Shown one piece after another: positions 43,419 to 51,537 of a stretch of DNA of 64,000 nucleotides. Positions within the stretch are counted from its first letter, which is position 1, and every line of letters starts with the position of its first letter. This DNA is from Gynuella sp050296195. GTDB lineage: Bacteria > Pseudomonadota > Gammaproteobacteria > Pseudomonadales > Natronospirillaceae. The stretch lies in the NCBI RefSeq assembly GCF_050296195.1, contig NZ_JBNKRB010000019.1; one strand, written 5' to 3'. The notes beneath the pieces were generated by a model, which saw nothing but the letters and a program-made list of their open reading frames with translations, searched no databases and was not told where the DNA came from. Position numbers and translations under genes: made by a program.

Positions 43419-44855
43419 ATGCGCAAAATAACCAGTATAGTTTTGCTTACCATAATACTTTTGTTGCTGCCAATATCAGCATGGCCAAAATCAACAGTAA
43501 CGCTGGGATCGGGGTACTGGCCACCTTATAGCGATGCAACCCTGCCATATCATGGCTTACTGCCACGTATTGCCAGCGAAGCCTTGGAAGCAGCCGGTCA
43601 GGCGGTTGAGTTCCAATTTGAGGACTGGGATAACATTCTGAAGCTTTTAAACAAGGGTCAACTGCAAGGATCCATTGGCTGGGTCAAAACCCAGGAACGA
43701 AATGAACGCTATTACTACAGTCATCCCGTTGTACAGATAACCATTGTCTTTTTGCATAGAGCCGATGTGAACTTCAGTTGGGACAACTTTGAAGACCTTA
43801 AATCCTGGAAAATCGGCACCATTGATTCATACTCTTATGGGGAAAAATTTGATCAGGCGGTGAAAGACTTCCACCTCAATACGGTTAGCACGCATACCAA
43901 TGAGAATAACATTGAAAAGCTGATCAAAGGCGATATTGATCTGGTCCCTATAGATCTCAATGTAGGTGAGTACCTGTTAGATAGGAAATTCAGCAAATAC
44001 CGTCAGCAGCTTACATTTGACGAAAGAAGCCTGACCAGTGAAACGCTTTATTTCATCAGCCCCAGGTCCATACCCAAGGCCAAGCAATTAATCGAAACCT
44101 TCAATCGCGGATTAGCTATTTTGCGACAAACCGGCCAGTTTCAACACATCGTGGAAAATATGGCAGTGATCAATTCTTTGGCTCAATTCAGATTCTATTC
44201 AGAACAAAATGGGCCAATGAATTACATCGATGGTGGTCGACCACGCGGAGTGGTTACCCATGTATTAACAGCCATACTGGATCAGATAGGCGCTGATGTT
44301 AGTGATGATCAGTTTGCCTTCGTGCCCTGGTCTCGTGCATACAGGGAAGCATTGAACCATCCGAATGTAATTATATTTTCCATGACCAAAACACCGGAGC
44401 GAGACGAGCGGTTTAACTGGATTGGCCCAATTTACCGATCCAATATTATCATTTTGGGGAAACCTAATCTCGACCCGCCCAAACCACACTCCAGTAGCCG
44501 TATCTGTGCTGTTCGCGATGATGTCGGTCATCAACAACTACTCGCCAATAGTTATCTGAAAAACCAAATTGAATTGACTTCCAAAGCCGAAGCGTGTGCT
44601 CGGATGCTTGTCAATGGACGAATAAATTTCTGGGTGTACGGACGCGATACCAGCCAATGGTATTTACAACGCCTGCAATCTGATAAAAACGCATTCAGCG
44701 AATATCAGGAACTGACTGAATCCTCACGTTACATAGGTATCAGCCTGGGTTCAGACCCTGCGGTAGTGGCCGCACTCAACCGTGGTTTTGAATACATCAA
44801 ACTGAGTGGTGAGCTCAACCGCATCATTCAGCTGGAACTGCAACGATCAGATTGA
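43419..44855 (+). CDS. Tandem periplasmic solute-binding-domain protein
   Basis: 478 aa from the ATG giving MRKITSIVLLTIILLLLPIS (signal peptide, cleavage near SAWPKS). An upstream in-frame ATG (43344) would place 25 residues before it. Two SBP_bac_3-like modules follow, about 27-250 (SGYWPPYSDATLPYHGLLPRI) and about 255-478 (SEQNGPMNYIDGGRPRGVV). Both halves show the same ligand-pocket opening and a closing helix. No permease or ATPase is adjacent and there is no membrane anchor beyond the signal. Possibly the ligand-binding arm of a sensor encoded elsewhere. Confidence 0.7.
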   Translation: MRKITSIVLLTIILLLLPISAWPKSTVTLGSGYWPPYSDATLPYHGLLPRIASEALEAAGQAVEFQFEDWDNILKLLNKGQLQGSIGWVKTQERNERYYYSHPVVQITIVFLHRADVNFSWDNFEDLKSWKIGTIDSYSYGEKFDQAVKDFHLNTVSTHTNENNIEKLIKGDIDLVPIDLNVGEYLLDRKFSKYRQQLTFDERSLTSETLYFISPRSIPKAKQLIETFNRGLAILRQTGQFQHIVENMAVINSLAQFRFYSEQNGPMNYIDGGRPRGVVTHVLTAILDQIGADVSDDQFAFVPWSRAYREALNHPNVIIFSMTKTPERDERFNWIGPIYRSNIIILGKPNLDPPKPHSSSRICAVRDDVGHQQLLANSYLKNQIELTSKAEACARMLVNGRINFWVYGRDTSQWYLQRLQSDKNAFSEYQELTESSRYIGISLGSDPAVVAALNRGFEYIKLSGELNRIIQLELQRSD

Positions 44856-45922
44856 AACATCAAGCGCTCGGTTTTACTGATCATCTGCTCAATCGAAAAA
44901 CTGTCTGCTATCCACTGACGCAACTGTTCAGGATCAAAGTGCACCTGACCACTGATAATTGCTTGTACAGCGTCAGCCATTGCCGCGGTGTCATCTATAT
45001 CCACCAACACCCCGTAGCGACCATTCGCCAATAACTCCTCACTGCCCGAGACACGGGTCGATACCACCGGCTTTCCGAAGCTCATGGCTTCATTCAAAAC
45101 ATTGGCCATCCCTTCAAAGCGTGAGCACAGTAAAAACACATCAATACCACTGTAAAACGGGCGGGTATCCTGTAAATACCCAACGTAGTGCACTCGATGC
45201 GCGATCGGGGAGTCGGCAATGATTGCTTTAATTTTCTGCTCATACTGACCTCCTCCAGCATGAACCACATGAACATGCTCCGGCAGTCTCGCAAGAATGT
45301 CCGGCAATAGCTGAAATCCTTTTTGCATTGAAAAGCGACCCGCGCATCCAATCAATACTGTTTCTTCAGGCAGCCCAAACTGTTTTCGATAATCCACCAC
45401 GGGCTCAGTTTTGGCCGGCAAATCAAAGCCGTTGTAAATCAAATGGACGTTTCGTTCAGAAAACAATGGCGAGTCTGAGATCAGCGCCTGTTTTAAAGAT
45501 CCGCTGTTGACCAGTACTTCAGCTCTAAAACGCCGAAATACTGAACGATACTTGATGTTGTTTTTAACGTTTCTCAACACCCCAAGATACAACACGATGT
45601 TGGGAACAGAACACAGCCATGCCGAAAAAGATACCAGCCACCAGTCTTTCTTGGAGGCAGCGAACACAGCATGGGGGCGTACTCTTCTCAGCAACCGCAC
45701 ATAATGCCAAACCACCAGAGGGTTCAGGTCTCCACCTCGAAAAGGAACACTGACAACCTCTATTTCCGGATAAGGCTGGAATCGCTCTGCAAACATTCCC
45801 TGTAACAGCACGACGGTGACCCGATAACCTCTCTGACTCAACATCCGCGCCCGTAGCAAAACGTTTTTCTCAATCCCGCCCCAAACATCAGAAGGGGCAA
45901 AAAATACACACCGTTTACTCAT
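44828..45922 (-). CDS. Glycosyltransferase family 4 protein
   Basis: 364 aa GT-B fold. N-terminal acceptor domain PSDVWGGIEKNVLLRARML; C-terminal donor domain with GCAGRFSMQKGFQLL, a loop of FEGMANVLNEAMSFGKPVV (E-x7-E motif region) and VLVDIDDTAAMADAV. Transfers a sugar from a nucleotide donor to a lipid- or sugar-linked acceptor; the exact substrate cannot be told. It stands alone, outside the polysaccharide locus, and overlaps the end of the solute-binding gene tail-to-tail by 28 bp. Confidence 0.88.
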   Translation of the reverse strand: MSKRCVFFAPSDVWGGIEKNVLLRARMLSQRGYRVTVVLLQGMFAERFQPYPEIEVVSVPFRGGDLNPLVVWHYVRLLRRVRPHAVFAASKKDWWLVSFSAWLCSVPNIVLYLGVLRNVKNNIKYRSVFRRFRAEVLVNSGSLKQALISDSPLFSERNVHLIYNGFDLPAKTEPVVDYRKQFGLPEETVLIGCAGRFSMQKGFQLLPDILARLPEHVHVVHAGGGQYEQKIKAIIADSPIAHRVHYVGYLQDTRPFYSGIDVFLLCSRFEGMANVLNEAMSFGKPVVSTRVSGSEELLANGRYGVLVDIDDTAAMADAVQAIISGQVHFDPEQLRQWIADSFSIEQMISKTERLMFQSDRCSSS

Positions 45923-45948
45923 TCAGTTTTCCATTTCACCGTGATTAT

Positions 45949-46344
45949 TTATTGACCTGCCAGCAAGGCACTGGTCAGAGAACAGGTATGCTCATCGTGT
46001 CGACCATCGCACAATTGCAACAGCTCATGCAGTTCATCGCGGATAAAAACCAGGTTTGCAATTTTATCTTCGATGTTCGCCACCTGTTGTTCAAATAGTG
46101 TTCGCTTTTCCTGACATAGAGGTTGCTGACGCTGAAGGGTGTCAATCATTTGTTTGACTGTCGATTGTGGAATCCCCAACTCCTTACATCGAATAATAAA
46201 CTGTAATTCCGCGACATGTTTCTGCTGATAGACCCGGTAACCTGATTCACTCCTGGGCACTGGTGACAACATCTTCTGACTCTCGTAATAACGAATTGTA
46301 TTTGCCGACAGGCCAAATTGTTTTTGAAGCTGACTAATACGCAC
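45949..46344 (-). CDS. MerR-family metal-responsive regulator (ZntR/CadR/PbrR type)
   Basis: 131 aa starting at a GTG (reading MRISQLQKQFGLSANTIRYYE). N-terminal MerR winged HTH, then a dimer helix and a metal loop with a conserved Cys near residue 77 (QPLCQEK) and Cys residues in LQLCDGRHDEHTCSLT. These are the marks of Zn/Cd/Pb sensors. Divergent from a CDF transporter whose promoter carries a MerR-type dyad. Confidence 0.9.
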   Translation of the reverse strand: MRISQLQKQFGLSANTIRYYESQKMLSPVPRSESGYRVYQQKHVAELQFIIRCKELGIPQSTVKQMIDTLQRQQPLCQEKRTLFEQQVANIEDKIANLVFIRDELHELLQLCDGRHDEHTCSLTSALLAGQ

Positions 46345-46345
46345 C

Positions 46346-46376
46346 TTGACTCTCCATTAACTGTAGAGTTTATAAC
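46346..46376 (+). promoter_or_regulatory. MerR-type promoter and operator of the CDF gene
   Basis: TTGACT and TATAAC separated by 19 bp, the overlong spacer that MerR activators untwist. The spacer contains the dyad ACTCTCCA-TTAAC-TGTAGAGT (7 of 8 arm positions pair), very close to ZntR/CueR operators. It points toward the CDF gene and overlaps the start of merR, which allows autoregulation. Confidence 0.8.
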
Positions 46377-46407
46377 AGCCACTGTACCAGACCTGGAGAT
46401 ATTTCGC

Positions 46408-47322
46408 ATGAGCCATAGTCATCACGACCATCATCATCATCACGATAGCAGTCAGTCTATGGGATTGGCATTCCTGCTGAATACGGTATTTATGGTCATT
46501 GAGTTTATTGGTGGGCTGTTAACTGGTTCCACGGCGATCCTATCCGATGCCATTCACGACCTTGGTGACAGTATTGCTCTGGCGTCTGCCTGGTTAATGG
46601 AGAAAAAATCCCTGAAACCGGCAGATTCCCGTTATACCTTTGGTTATCGCCGATTAAGCAGTCTGAGTGCCTTACTTAACGCGACAATACTTGTGGCCGG
46701 TAGCCTCTGGGTCATTGGTCTCAGTATCAGTCGTTTCTGGCAACCAACAGAATTACATGTAGAAGGTATGTTGGGCCTGGCGATACTGGGTACGGCGGTT
46801 AACGGCTTTGCAGCCATCCGCATTATCCGGAAATCCAACAACCTGAACCAAAACGTGATGCGTTGGCATTTACTGGAAGATGCACTGGGATGGCTGGCAG
46901 TTCTAATTGGAGCCATTATTATCCGTCTGACTGGCTGGACCTGGATAGATCCATTACTGGCCATCCTGGTTGCCATCATCGTGGGTTCTGCTGCATTCCG
47001 ATCACTGCAAAAGGCCTATGCGATTATTAGTCAGCAATCACCTGAACCCGAGCTATATCATACGATCAAAGCCAGGGTGGAGGCACTTAAGGCCGTGGAC
47101 TCGGCACATCATCTGAGATTATGGACTCAGGATGGAGAGAGCCATGTCTTGAGCCTGCATGTCGTGACGCATGAAGAAATCACGTCCACTCAGTATCAGG
47201 CACTCAAGCAGGAGCTAAAAGATGTGCTCGCTGAATTTCACATAGATCACTCCACTGTCGAAATTGAATATCCGCAAGAAAGGTGTCGGCTGGACAAAGT
47301 CGAAGGAACTGCCGAAAAATAA
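46408..47322 (+). CDS. Cation diffusion facilitator metal-efflux transporter
   Basis: 304 aa from the ATG giving MSHSHHDHHHHHD, 31 bp downstream of the -10 box. The N-terminus is a His-rich metal-binding tail. Six membrane helices follow, with the metal site residues in LSDAIHDLGDSI (helix 2) and HLLEDALGW (helix 5). The C-terminal cytosolic domain (AVDSAHHLRLWTQDG) ends in EIEYP. Exports Zn2+ and probably Cd2+. Regulated by the divergent MerR protein. Confidence 0.92.
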   Translation: MSHSHHDHHHHHDSSQSMGLAFLLNTVFMVIEFIGGLLTGSTAILSDAIHDLGDSIALASAWLMEKKSLKPADSRYTFGYRRLSSLSALLNATILVAGSLWVIGLSISRFWQPTELHVEGMLGLAILGTAVNGFAAIRIIRKSNNLNQNVMRWHLLEDALGWLAVLIGAIIIRLTGWTWIDPLLAILVAIIVGSAAFRSLQKAYAIISQQSPEPELYHTIKARVEALKAVDSAHHLRLWTQDGESHVLSLHVVTHEEITSTQYQALKQELKDVLAEFHIDHSTVEIEYPQERCRLDKVEGTAEK

Positions 47323-47329
47323 CCTGTGT

Positions 47330-47387
47330 TCGCAGGACGTTGTCAGTGCCGTCCGAAGGCGGCACATTCTCTCGTCCTCATTTACGC
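47330..47387. repeat. Fragment of the MITE copy B/C core
   Basis: CGCAGGACGTTGTCAG followed by TGCCGTCC ... CCTCATTTACGC matches the inner part of copies B and C, but both terminal repeats are missing. Looks like a decayed copy just after the CDF gene. Confidence 0.5.
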
Positions 47388-47475
47388 AGATAAACTGCAG
47401 TTTTGCGAACGAGGTCCTCTAGTTCTTTTTTGGTATTCATGGGCGGTGTCGTATCTATCACCGCCCAATCAATAG

Positions 47476-48840
47476 TCATACCGCCTCAGACTCCAGCTCT
47501 CTCAACTCCCGGTATCCAATACGAATAAACATCCAGGACACCAGAAATGTTCCAAGACTGGCAATGGGGTAAGTGAACCATATCGCGTTGACCCCCAGCA
47601 GTGCCGGTGTCACCAGCAGCAGCGGCAGATGTAACAAATATACTCTGAAACTCGACAGGAACAATGCCGGCTTGGCCTTGCCAATTGCCTGAAAGTAGGC
47701 CGTCCAGATACTGGCTGCCCCCATCACAAAAAAGCCCAGGAATACATACCGGGCAATAAAGACACCTTGTTTCAACAACTGCGGATCACTGGTAAACAGA
47801 TGGAGAATATGTTCAGGCAAAAACACCATCAACAGCGTACAAAGAGTGGTGTATAAAGTTACCACAATAACCGCAAGGGAAGAGATTGCCCTTACCCGGT
47901 CAAATTGACGGGCACCGTAGTTATAACTGCAGATCGTCTGATAAGAGATCACCATACCTACGAGTGGGAAAAACAAAAACATGAATATGCGGGCAACAAT
48001 ACCATAGGCGCTAATGATGTAATCTGTCTCTGCCAGTCCCGAACGACTCAACGTTGCGTTCACCATGCCAATCACCACCGATACTCCGACATTGGAAAAA
48101 AAGATTGGCAAACCCAGCAGGAAAATATTCTTACTGATTGAGTGATCCAGTTTAAACGTCGTCAGTTTAATCTTCAGGTGAGTCCGGCCGGATAAAAACA
48201 ACCACAACATCATTAATACGGTAATGGCTTGAGACAGAACAGTCGCCAAAGCAACCCCCACAACACCCCAGTGCAAAACATAAATGGCAACAGGATCAAG
48301 TATGATGTTCAAAATAGATGACAACAAAATTGAAAACATCAGATAGTGCATTTTCCCTTCCGCCCGGGCAAGATCATTCAAGCAGCTCAACAGCATGACG
48401 ATTGTGGTACCCCAGACGATGGGAACCAGATAAGCAACAGAGTACCCCCATAGCTGACTGGTCACACCGAGCAAATGTAACAATGGCGCCATGAATACCT
48501 GTATCAGCAATGTCAGCAATAACCCGCAAACCAGAGCCAGAAACAACGCATTTCCAGTTACCTCCTGGGCACCCTTTTCATCTTTGGCACCGAGCCTGCG
48601 GGTCACAATTGAAGCAGTGCCGGATCCGATCAATCCGGCAACAGCAAAAATCGCCATCTGAATCGGAAAGACGATCGATACGCCACCAATGGCCAGGGAA
48701 TTAACCCCGCGTGCAATAAACAATGCATCCACCACATTATAAAGTCCGCCTACCAGCAGGCCCAAAATGATAGGCATCGAAAGCGACGCAAACAAACGGC
48801 CAATAGGAGCCGTCCCCAGTCTTGCAGAATGAGCAGACAT
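47476..48840 (-). CDS. MATE-family efflux transporter
   Basis: 454 aa with 12 predicted membrane helices in two related halves. The N-terminal half opens IGRLFASLSMPIILGLLVGGLY and contains the typical VDALFIARGVNSLAIGG; the second half repeats the pattern. Substrate unknown. It starts 21 bp after the DUF2239 gene and is probably co-transcribed with it. Confidence 0.9.
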   Translation of the reverse strand: MSAHSARLGTAPIGRLFASLSMPIILGLLVGGLYNVVDALFIARGVNSLAIGGVSIVFPIQMAIFAVAGLIGSGTASIVTRRLGAKDEKGAQEVTGNALFLALVCGLLLTLLIQVFMAPLLHLLGVTSQLWGYSVAYLVPIVWGTTIVMLLSCLNDLARAEGKMHYLMFSILLSSILNIILDPVAIYVLHWGVVGVALATVLSQAITVLMMLWLFLSGRTHLKIKLTTFKLDHSISKNIFLLGLPIFFSNVGVSVVIGMVNATLSRSGLAETDYIISAYGIVARIFMFLFFPLVGMVISYQTICSYNYGARQFDRVRAISSLAVIVVTLYTTLCTLLMVFLPEHILHLFTSDPQLLKQGVFIARYVFLGFFVMGAASIWTAYFQAIGKAKPALFLSSFRVYLLHLPLLLVTPALLGVNAIWFTYPIASLGTFLVSWMFIRIGYRELRELESEAV

Positions 48841-48861
48841 ACTAGTTCCTCAAAATGGAAA

Positions 48862-49422
48862 TCAGTGGTCGTTCGATACACCGAGTTCATCAAATTTATT
48901 CAACGCGAATGTGCGAATATCTTCAGGCCAATCGCACATATTTTGTTCAAACTCCTGACGATTATTTCGATACAGTGCTCGAATGACTTCCTCAAAAGCG
49001 GGAAAGTCACCCGCCGTCAGAGACAGAAAACGATATAGCCTCTCCTGACGCTCTTTCATCTGTTGTTCCGGCGGGGCCTGTTTGATAGCAGCTTCCACCA
49101 GTTTTCGCAGCGTGACAGATGCGCCCCCTGACTGTCGGGCCAACCATTCCCAGTGCCTTGGCAGCAGCGTAACTTCTTTGGGCTCAACACCTAGTTTTGG
49201 CCTGCCTCTTTGCGTGGTCTTTGACAGATTAAGCCTGTTGAGAACGTCTATTGCCTCACCTCTCCAGTCAAGCTCTTTACGCTGACAACTTTCAGTCTCC
49301 AGCAATAACGGCTCAATTAGCGGATTATGTTGCTTGACCGCTTCGACGACAGTTTCTAACGAACCTTGGGCAATCAGTCGATTTTGATAAAAAGCAGAGT
49401 AATGTGTCTTCATGACAGTCAC
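48862..49422 (-). CDS. DUF2239 family protein
   Basis: 186 aa. The central GRPKLGVEPKEVTLLPRHWE and GGASVTLRKLVEAAIK are the family signature. Function not established in the family. A later Met (49413, giving MKTHYSAFY) is an equally good start. Heads an operon with the MATE gene, downstream of twin operator-like repeats, so it may be involved in resistance or its control. Confidence 0.85.
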   Translation of the reverse strand: MTVMKTHYSAFYQNRLIAQGSLETVVEAVKQHNPLIEPLLLETESCQRKELDWRGEAIDVLNRLNLSKTTQRGRPKLGVEPKEVTLLPRHWEWLARQSGGASVTLRKLVEAAIKQAPPEQQMKERQERLYRFLSLTAGDFPAFEEVIRALYRNNRQEFEQNMCDWPEDIRTFALNKFDELGVSNDH

Positions 49423-49444
49423 CTTTATTTGTAGGTGCAGAGAT

Positions 49445-49490
49445 TATTACCCGGATAAAAATATTAAGCAATATTACCCGGATAAAAATA
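49445..49490 (-). promoter_or_regulatory. Twin 19-bp direct repeat, putative operator of DUF2239-MATE operon
   Basis: TATTACCCGGATAAAAATA occurs twice with a 27-bp period (49445-49463, 49472-49490), 23-32 bp upstream of the DUF2239 start. Each copy contains the imperfect palindrome TTACCCGGATAA (10 of 12 symmetric). Spacing of about 2.5 helical turns suggests two dimers bound on opposite faces. The binding protein is not known. Confidence 0.6.
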
Positions 49491-49643
49491 ATGATCAGAC
49501 CGATCAGAGGAAATTAAATCTTTTGCATCATTTCACATAAATATAAAAATAATTTTCTATTTTTAATAAAAATAAGATAATTATTTTTTAACTTAGCGCC
49601 AATACAAGCATCAAAATAGCAAATTAATACTCCGAAAAAACCC

Positions 49644-50120
49644 TCATAATAGCCCATAGTAATTCAGTGGAATGGTCGTTGTGGCTTTCATTTCCTCCAT
49701 AGAAAACATGGAAGAAACCTCCTGAAAACTGACCTCAGCAATGAGTTGCTTATAGACCTTGTCATAAGCGGCGATGTCAGGCAGCACCAGGTGAAGCAGA
49801 TAGTCAACACTACCACTGAGACGATACATGCTGAGAATCTCTGGAATCTGCTGAACGGTATTGCGAAATTTTTCCAGCCATTCAATGGAATGATCGTGGG
49901 TCTTTATAGCAACAAATACAGTAACCCCAACATTCAGTTTGTTGTGATCCAATAGCGCTACCCGGTTGCGAATATATCCCTCCCGCTCCAGGCGCTGAAT
50001 CCGGCGCCAGCAGGGAGTGATGGACAGATTAACCTGGGGGGCAATTTCCGCGACTGGCAGAGCCGCATTTTGTTGCAATACAGACAGGATACTTAAATCA
50101 GTTTTATCGAGCTTTTCCAT
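49644..50120 (-). CDS. Lrp/AsnC-family transcriptional regulator
   Basis: 158 aa, usual length. N-terminal HTH (LDKTDLSILSVLQQNAALPVAEIAPQVNLS) and a C-terminal RAM/AsnC effector domain (YRLSGSVDYLLHLVLPD). Amino-acid-sensing regulator. Its start is 70 bp from that of a divergent PLP enzyme, most likely its target. Confidence 0.92.
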   Translation of the reverse strand: MEKLDKTDLSILSVLQQNAALPVAEIAPQVNLSITPCWRRIQRLEREGYIRNRVALLDHNKLNVGVTVFVAIKTHDHSIEWLEKFRNTVQQIPEILSMYRLSGSVDYLLHLVLPDIAAYDKVYKQLIAEVSFQEVSSMFSMEEMKATTTIPLNYYGLL

Positions 50121-50127
50121 AATTTCG

Positions 50128-50140
50128 CAAAAATATTTTG
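50128..50140. promoter_or_regulatory. Candidate Lrp-type operator
   Basis: CAAAA-ATA-TTTTG, a symmetric A/T-rich site in the 70-bp divergent region between the Lrp gene and the PLP enzyme gene. Shape fits Lrp/AsnC sites, but such AT-rich dyads are common. Confidence 0.3.
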
Positions 50141-50190
50141 AAATGAAAGCGAACTATAAACTTTTTTTGCAAATGAGGTAGTGCCAGAAC

Positions 50191-51273
50191 ATGACGTTTA
50201 TACATCCTTCCACGGAGTCCCGTCAGCAACGCCAATGGGTGCTCAACGCCATCGCCATGCTGGAACAGGAGGAGCAAAATACACCGGCGACACCGCTGCG
50301 GAAACTATCTCTGCCATCCCTACCCGGAATTACCCTGTATTTGAAAGATGAATCAACCCTACCCAGCGGTAGTCTCAAACACCGACTGGCACGTTCTTTA
50401 TTACTTTACGGTCTGTGCAATGGTTATATTCATTCAGATACGCCGTTGGTGGAAGCTTCATCCGGATCTACAGCAGTCTCCATCGCTTATTTTGCCCGTC
50501 AGCTACAACTGCCGTTCACTGCGGTCATAACTCATTCGACCTCGGCAGCCAAGATTCAGGCCATCCAGGATTTTGGCGGTCATTGTCATATGGTGGAACA
50601 TGCCCACCAAGTGTACGAAGTAGCACAACAAATAGCGGATCAGCAGAACGGTTATTATCTCGATCAATTCACCAATGCAGAACGAGCCACCAACTGGCGG
50701 GCTAACAACCTGCCTGAAGAGATTTTCCAGCAGCTGAATGACCTTGGTGAGGCACATCCTGATTATCTGGTCATGAGCGCCGGAACCGGCGGAACTGCGA
50801 CGACAATGGGACGTCATTTACGTTATCACGGCATGACGACGCAGCTGTGTGTCGCTGACCCGGAAAACTCGGTTTTTTACGACAGTTACGTCAGTGGAAA
50901 TCGTACATTAACGGCACTGTATAGCTCTCGAATAGAAGGCATTGGCCGGCCAAAGGTAGAGCCTTCTTTTATTGCGGCTGTCATTGACCGCATGATCAAG
51001 GTTGCGGACGTCAATTCTATCGGTGCCATGAACACCTTGTCAGACCTGCTGGACTTCAAAGTCGGTGCCTCCACCGGTACCAATTTTTATGCCTGCCTAT
51101 TACTGGCCAGAGAAATGTTGGACGCAGGACAATCCGGTATAATCGTCAGCATCATTTGCGATCATGGTAACCGGTATCTTGACAGCTACTACGACGAAAG
51201 CTGGGTTTCAGAACATTTTCCGGAAGCCGGAGCAGCTTATCAGTTACTGAAATCCGGGCTGATGAACGGATAG
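50191..51273 (+). CDS. PLP-dependent cysteine synthase/desulfhydrase-family enzyme
   Basis: 360 aa fold-type II PLP enzyme. Schiff-base Lys in PSGSLKHRLARS; PLP-phosphate/substrate loop in EASSGSTAVSIAYFA; TGGTATTMGRHLRYHG binds phosphate. The SxxS loop and C-terminal GVRYLDSYYDESW-like end (here GNRYLDSYYDESW) resemble L-cysteine desulfhydrases and cysteine synthase-like proteins rather than CysK (a true CysK is at 61.3 kb). Most likely degrades or uses cysteine or a related amino acid. Divergent Lrp regulator suggests substrate induction. Confidence 0.8.
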   Translation: MTFIHPSTESRQQRQWVLNAIAMLEQEEQNTPATPLRKLSLPSLPGITLYLKDESTLPSGSLKHRLARSLLLYGLCNGYIHSDTPLVEASSGSTAVSIAYFARQLQLPFTAVITHSTSAAKIQAIQDFGGHCHMVEHAHQVYEVAQQIADQQNGYYLDQFTNAERATNWRANNLPEEIFQQLNDLGEAHPDYLVMSAGTGGTATTMGRHLRYHGMTTQLCVADPENSVFYDSYVSGNRTLTALYSSRIEGIGRPKVEPSFIAAVIDRMIKVADVNSIGAMNTLSDLLDFKVGASTGTNFYACLLLAREMLDAGQSGIIVSIICDHGNRYLDSYYDESWVSEHFPEAGAAYQLLKSGLMNG

Positions 51274-51283
51274 TGATTTTTAG

Positions 51284-51356
51284 GGAACCATCTGAAAAAT
51301 GGCCTATTTTCGCGCAGGACGTTGTCAGCCCCGTCTCACATCCTCATTTACGCCAC
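51284..51356. repeat. MITE-like element, copy C, truncated
   Basis: Starts TTAG-GGAACCATCTGAAAAATGGCC (one extra A against the family end), then CGCAGGACGTTGTCAGCCCC and CATCCTCATTTACGCC, matching the minus-strand reading of copy B. The right terminal repeat is absent. Sits 11 bp after the PLP enzyme gene. Confidence 0.65.
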
Positions 51357-51537
51357 CATTGCCTGCGAGCTGCGCCTCGCAGTGAACATCTCGAGGTGCT
51401 TTCTTAATATAGGTGTTATTCAAGACACTACACTGGCCGTTATCGGATTTGAATAAGACGTTGTAATACTCTGAATATCCGTGCAGACCGAATCGCATTA
51501 CACTGCTTCGCAATTACAGCAGTAATGGAGAACAGCC

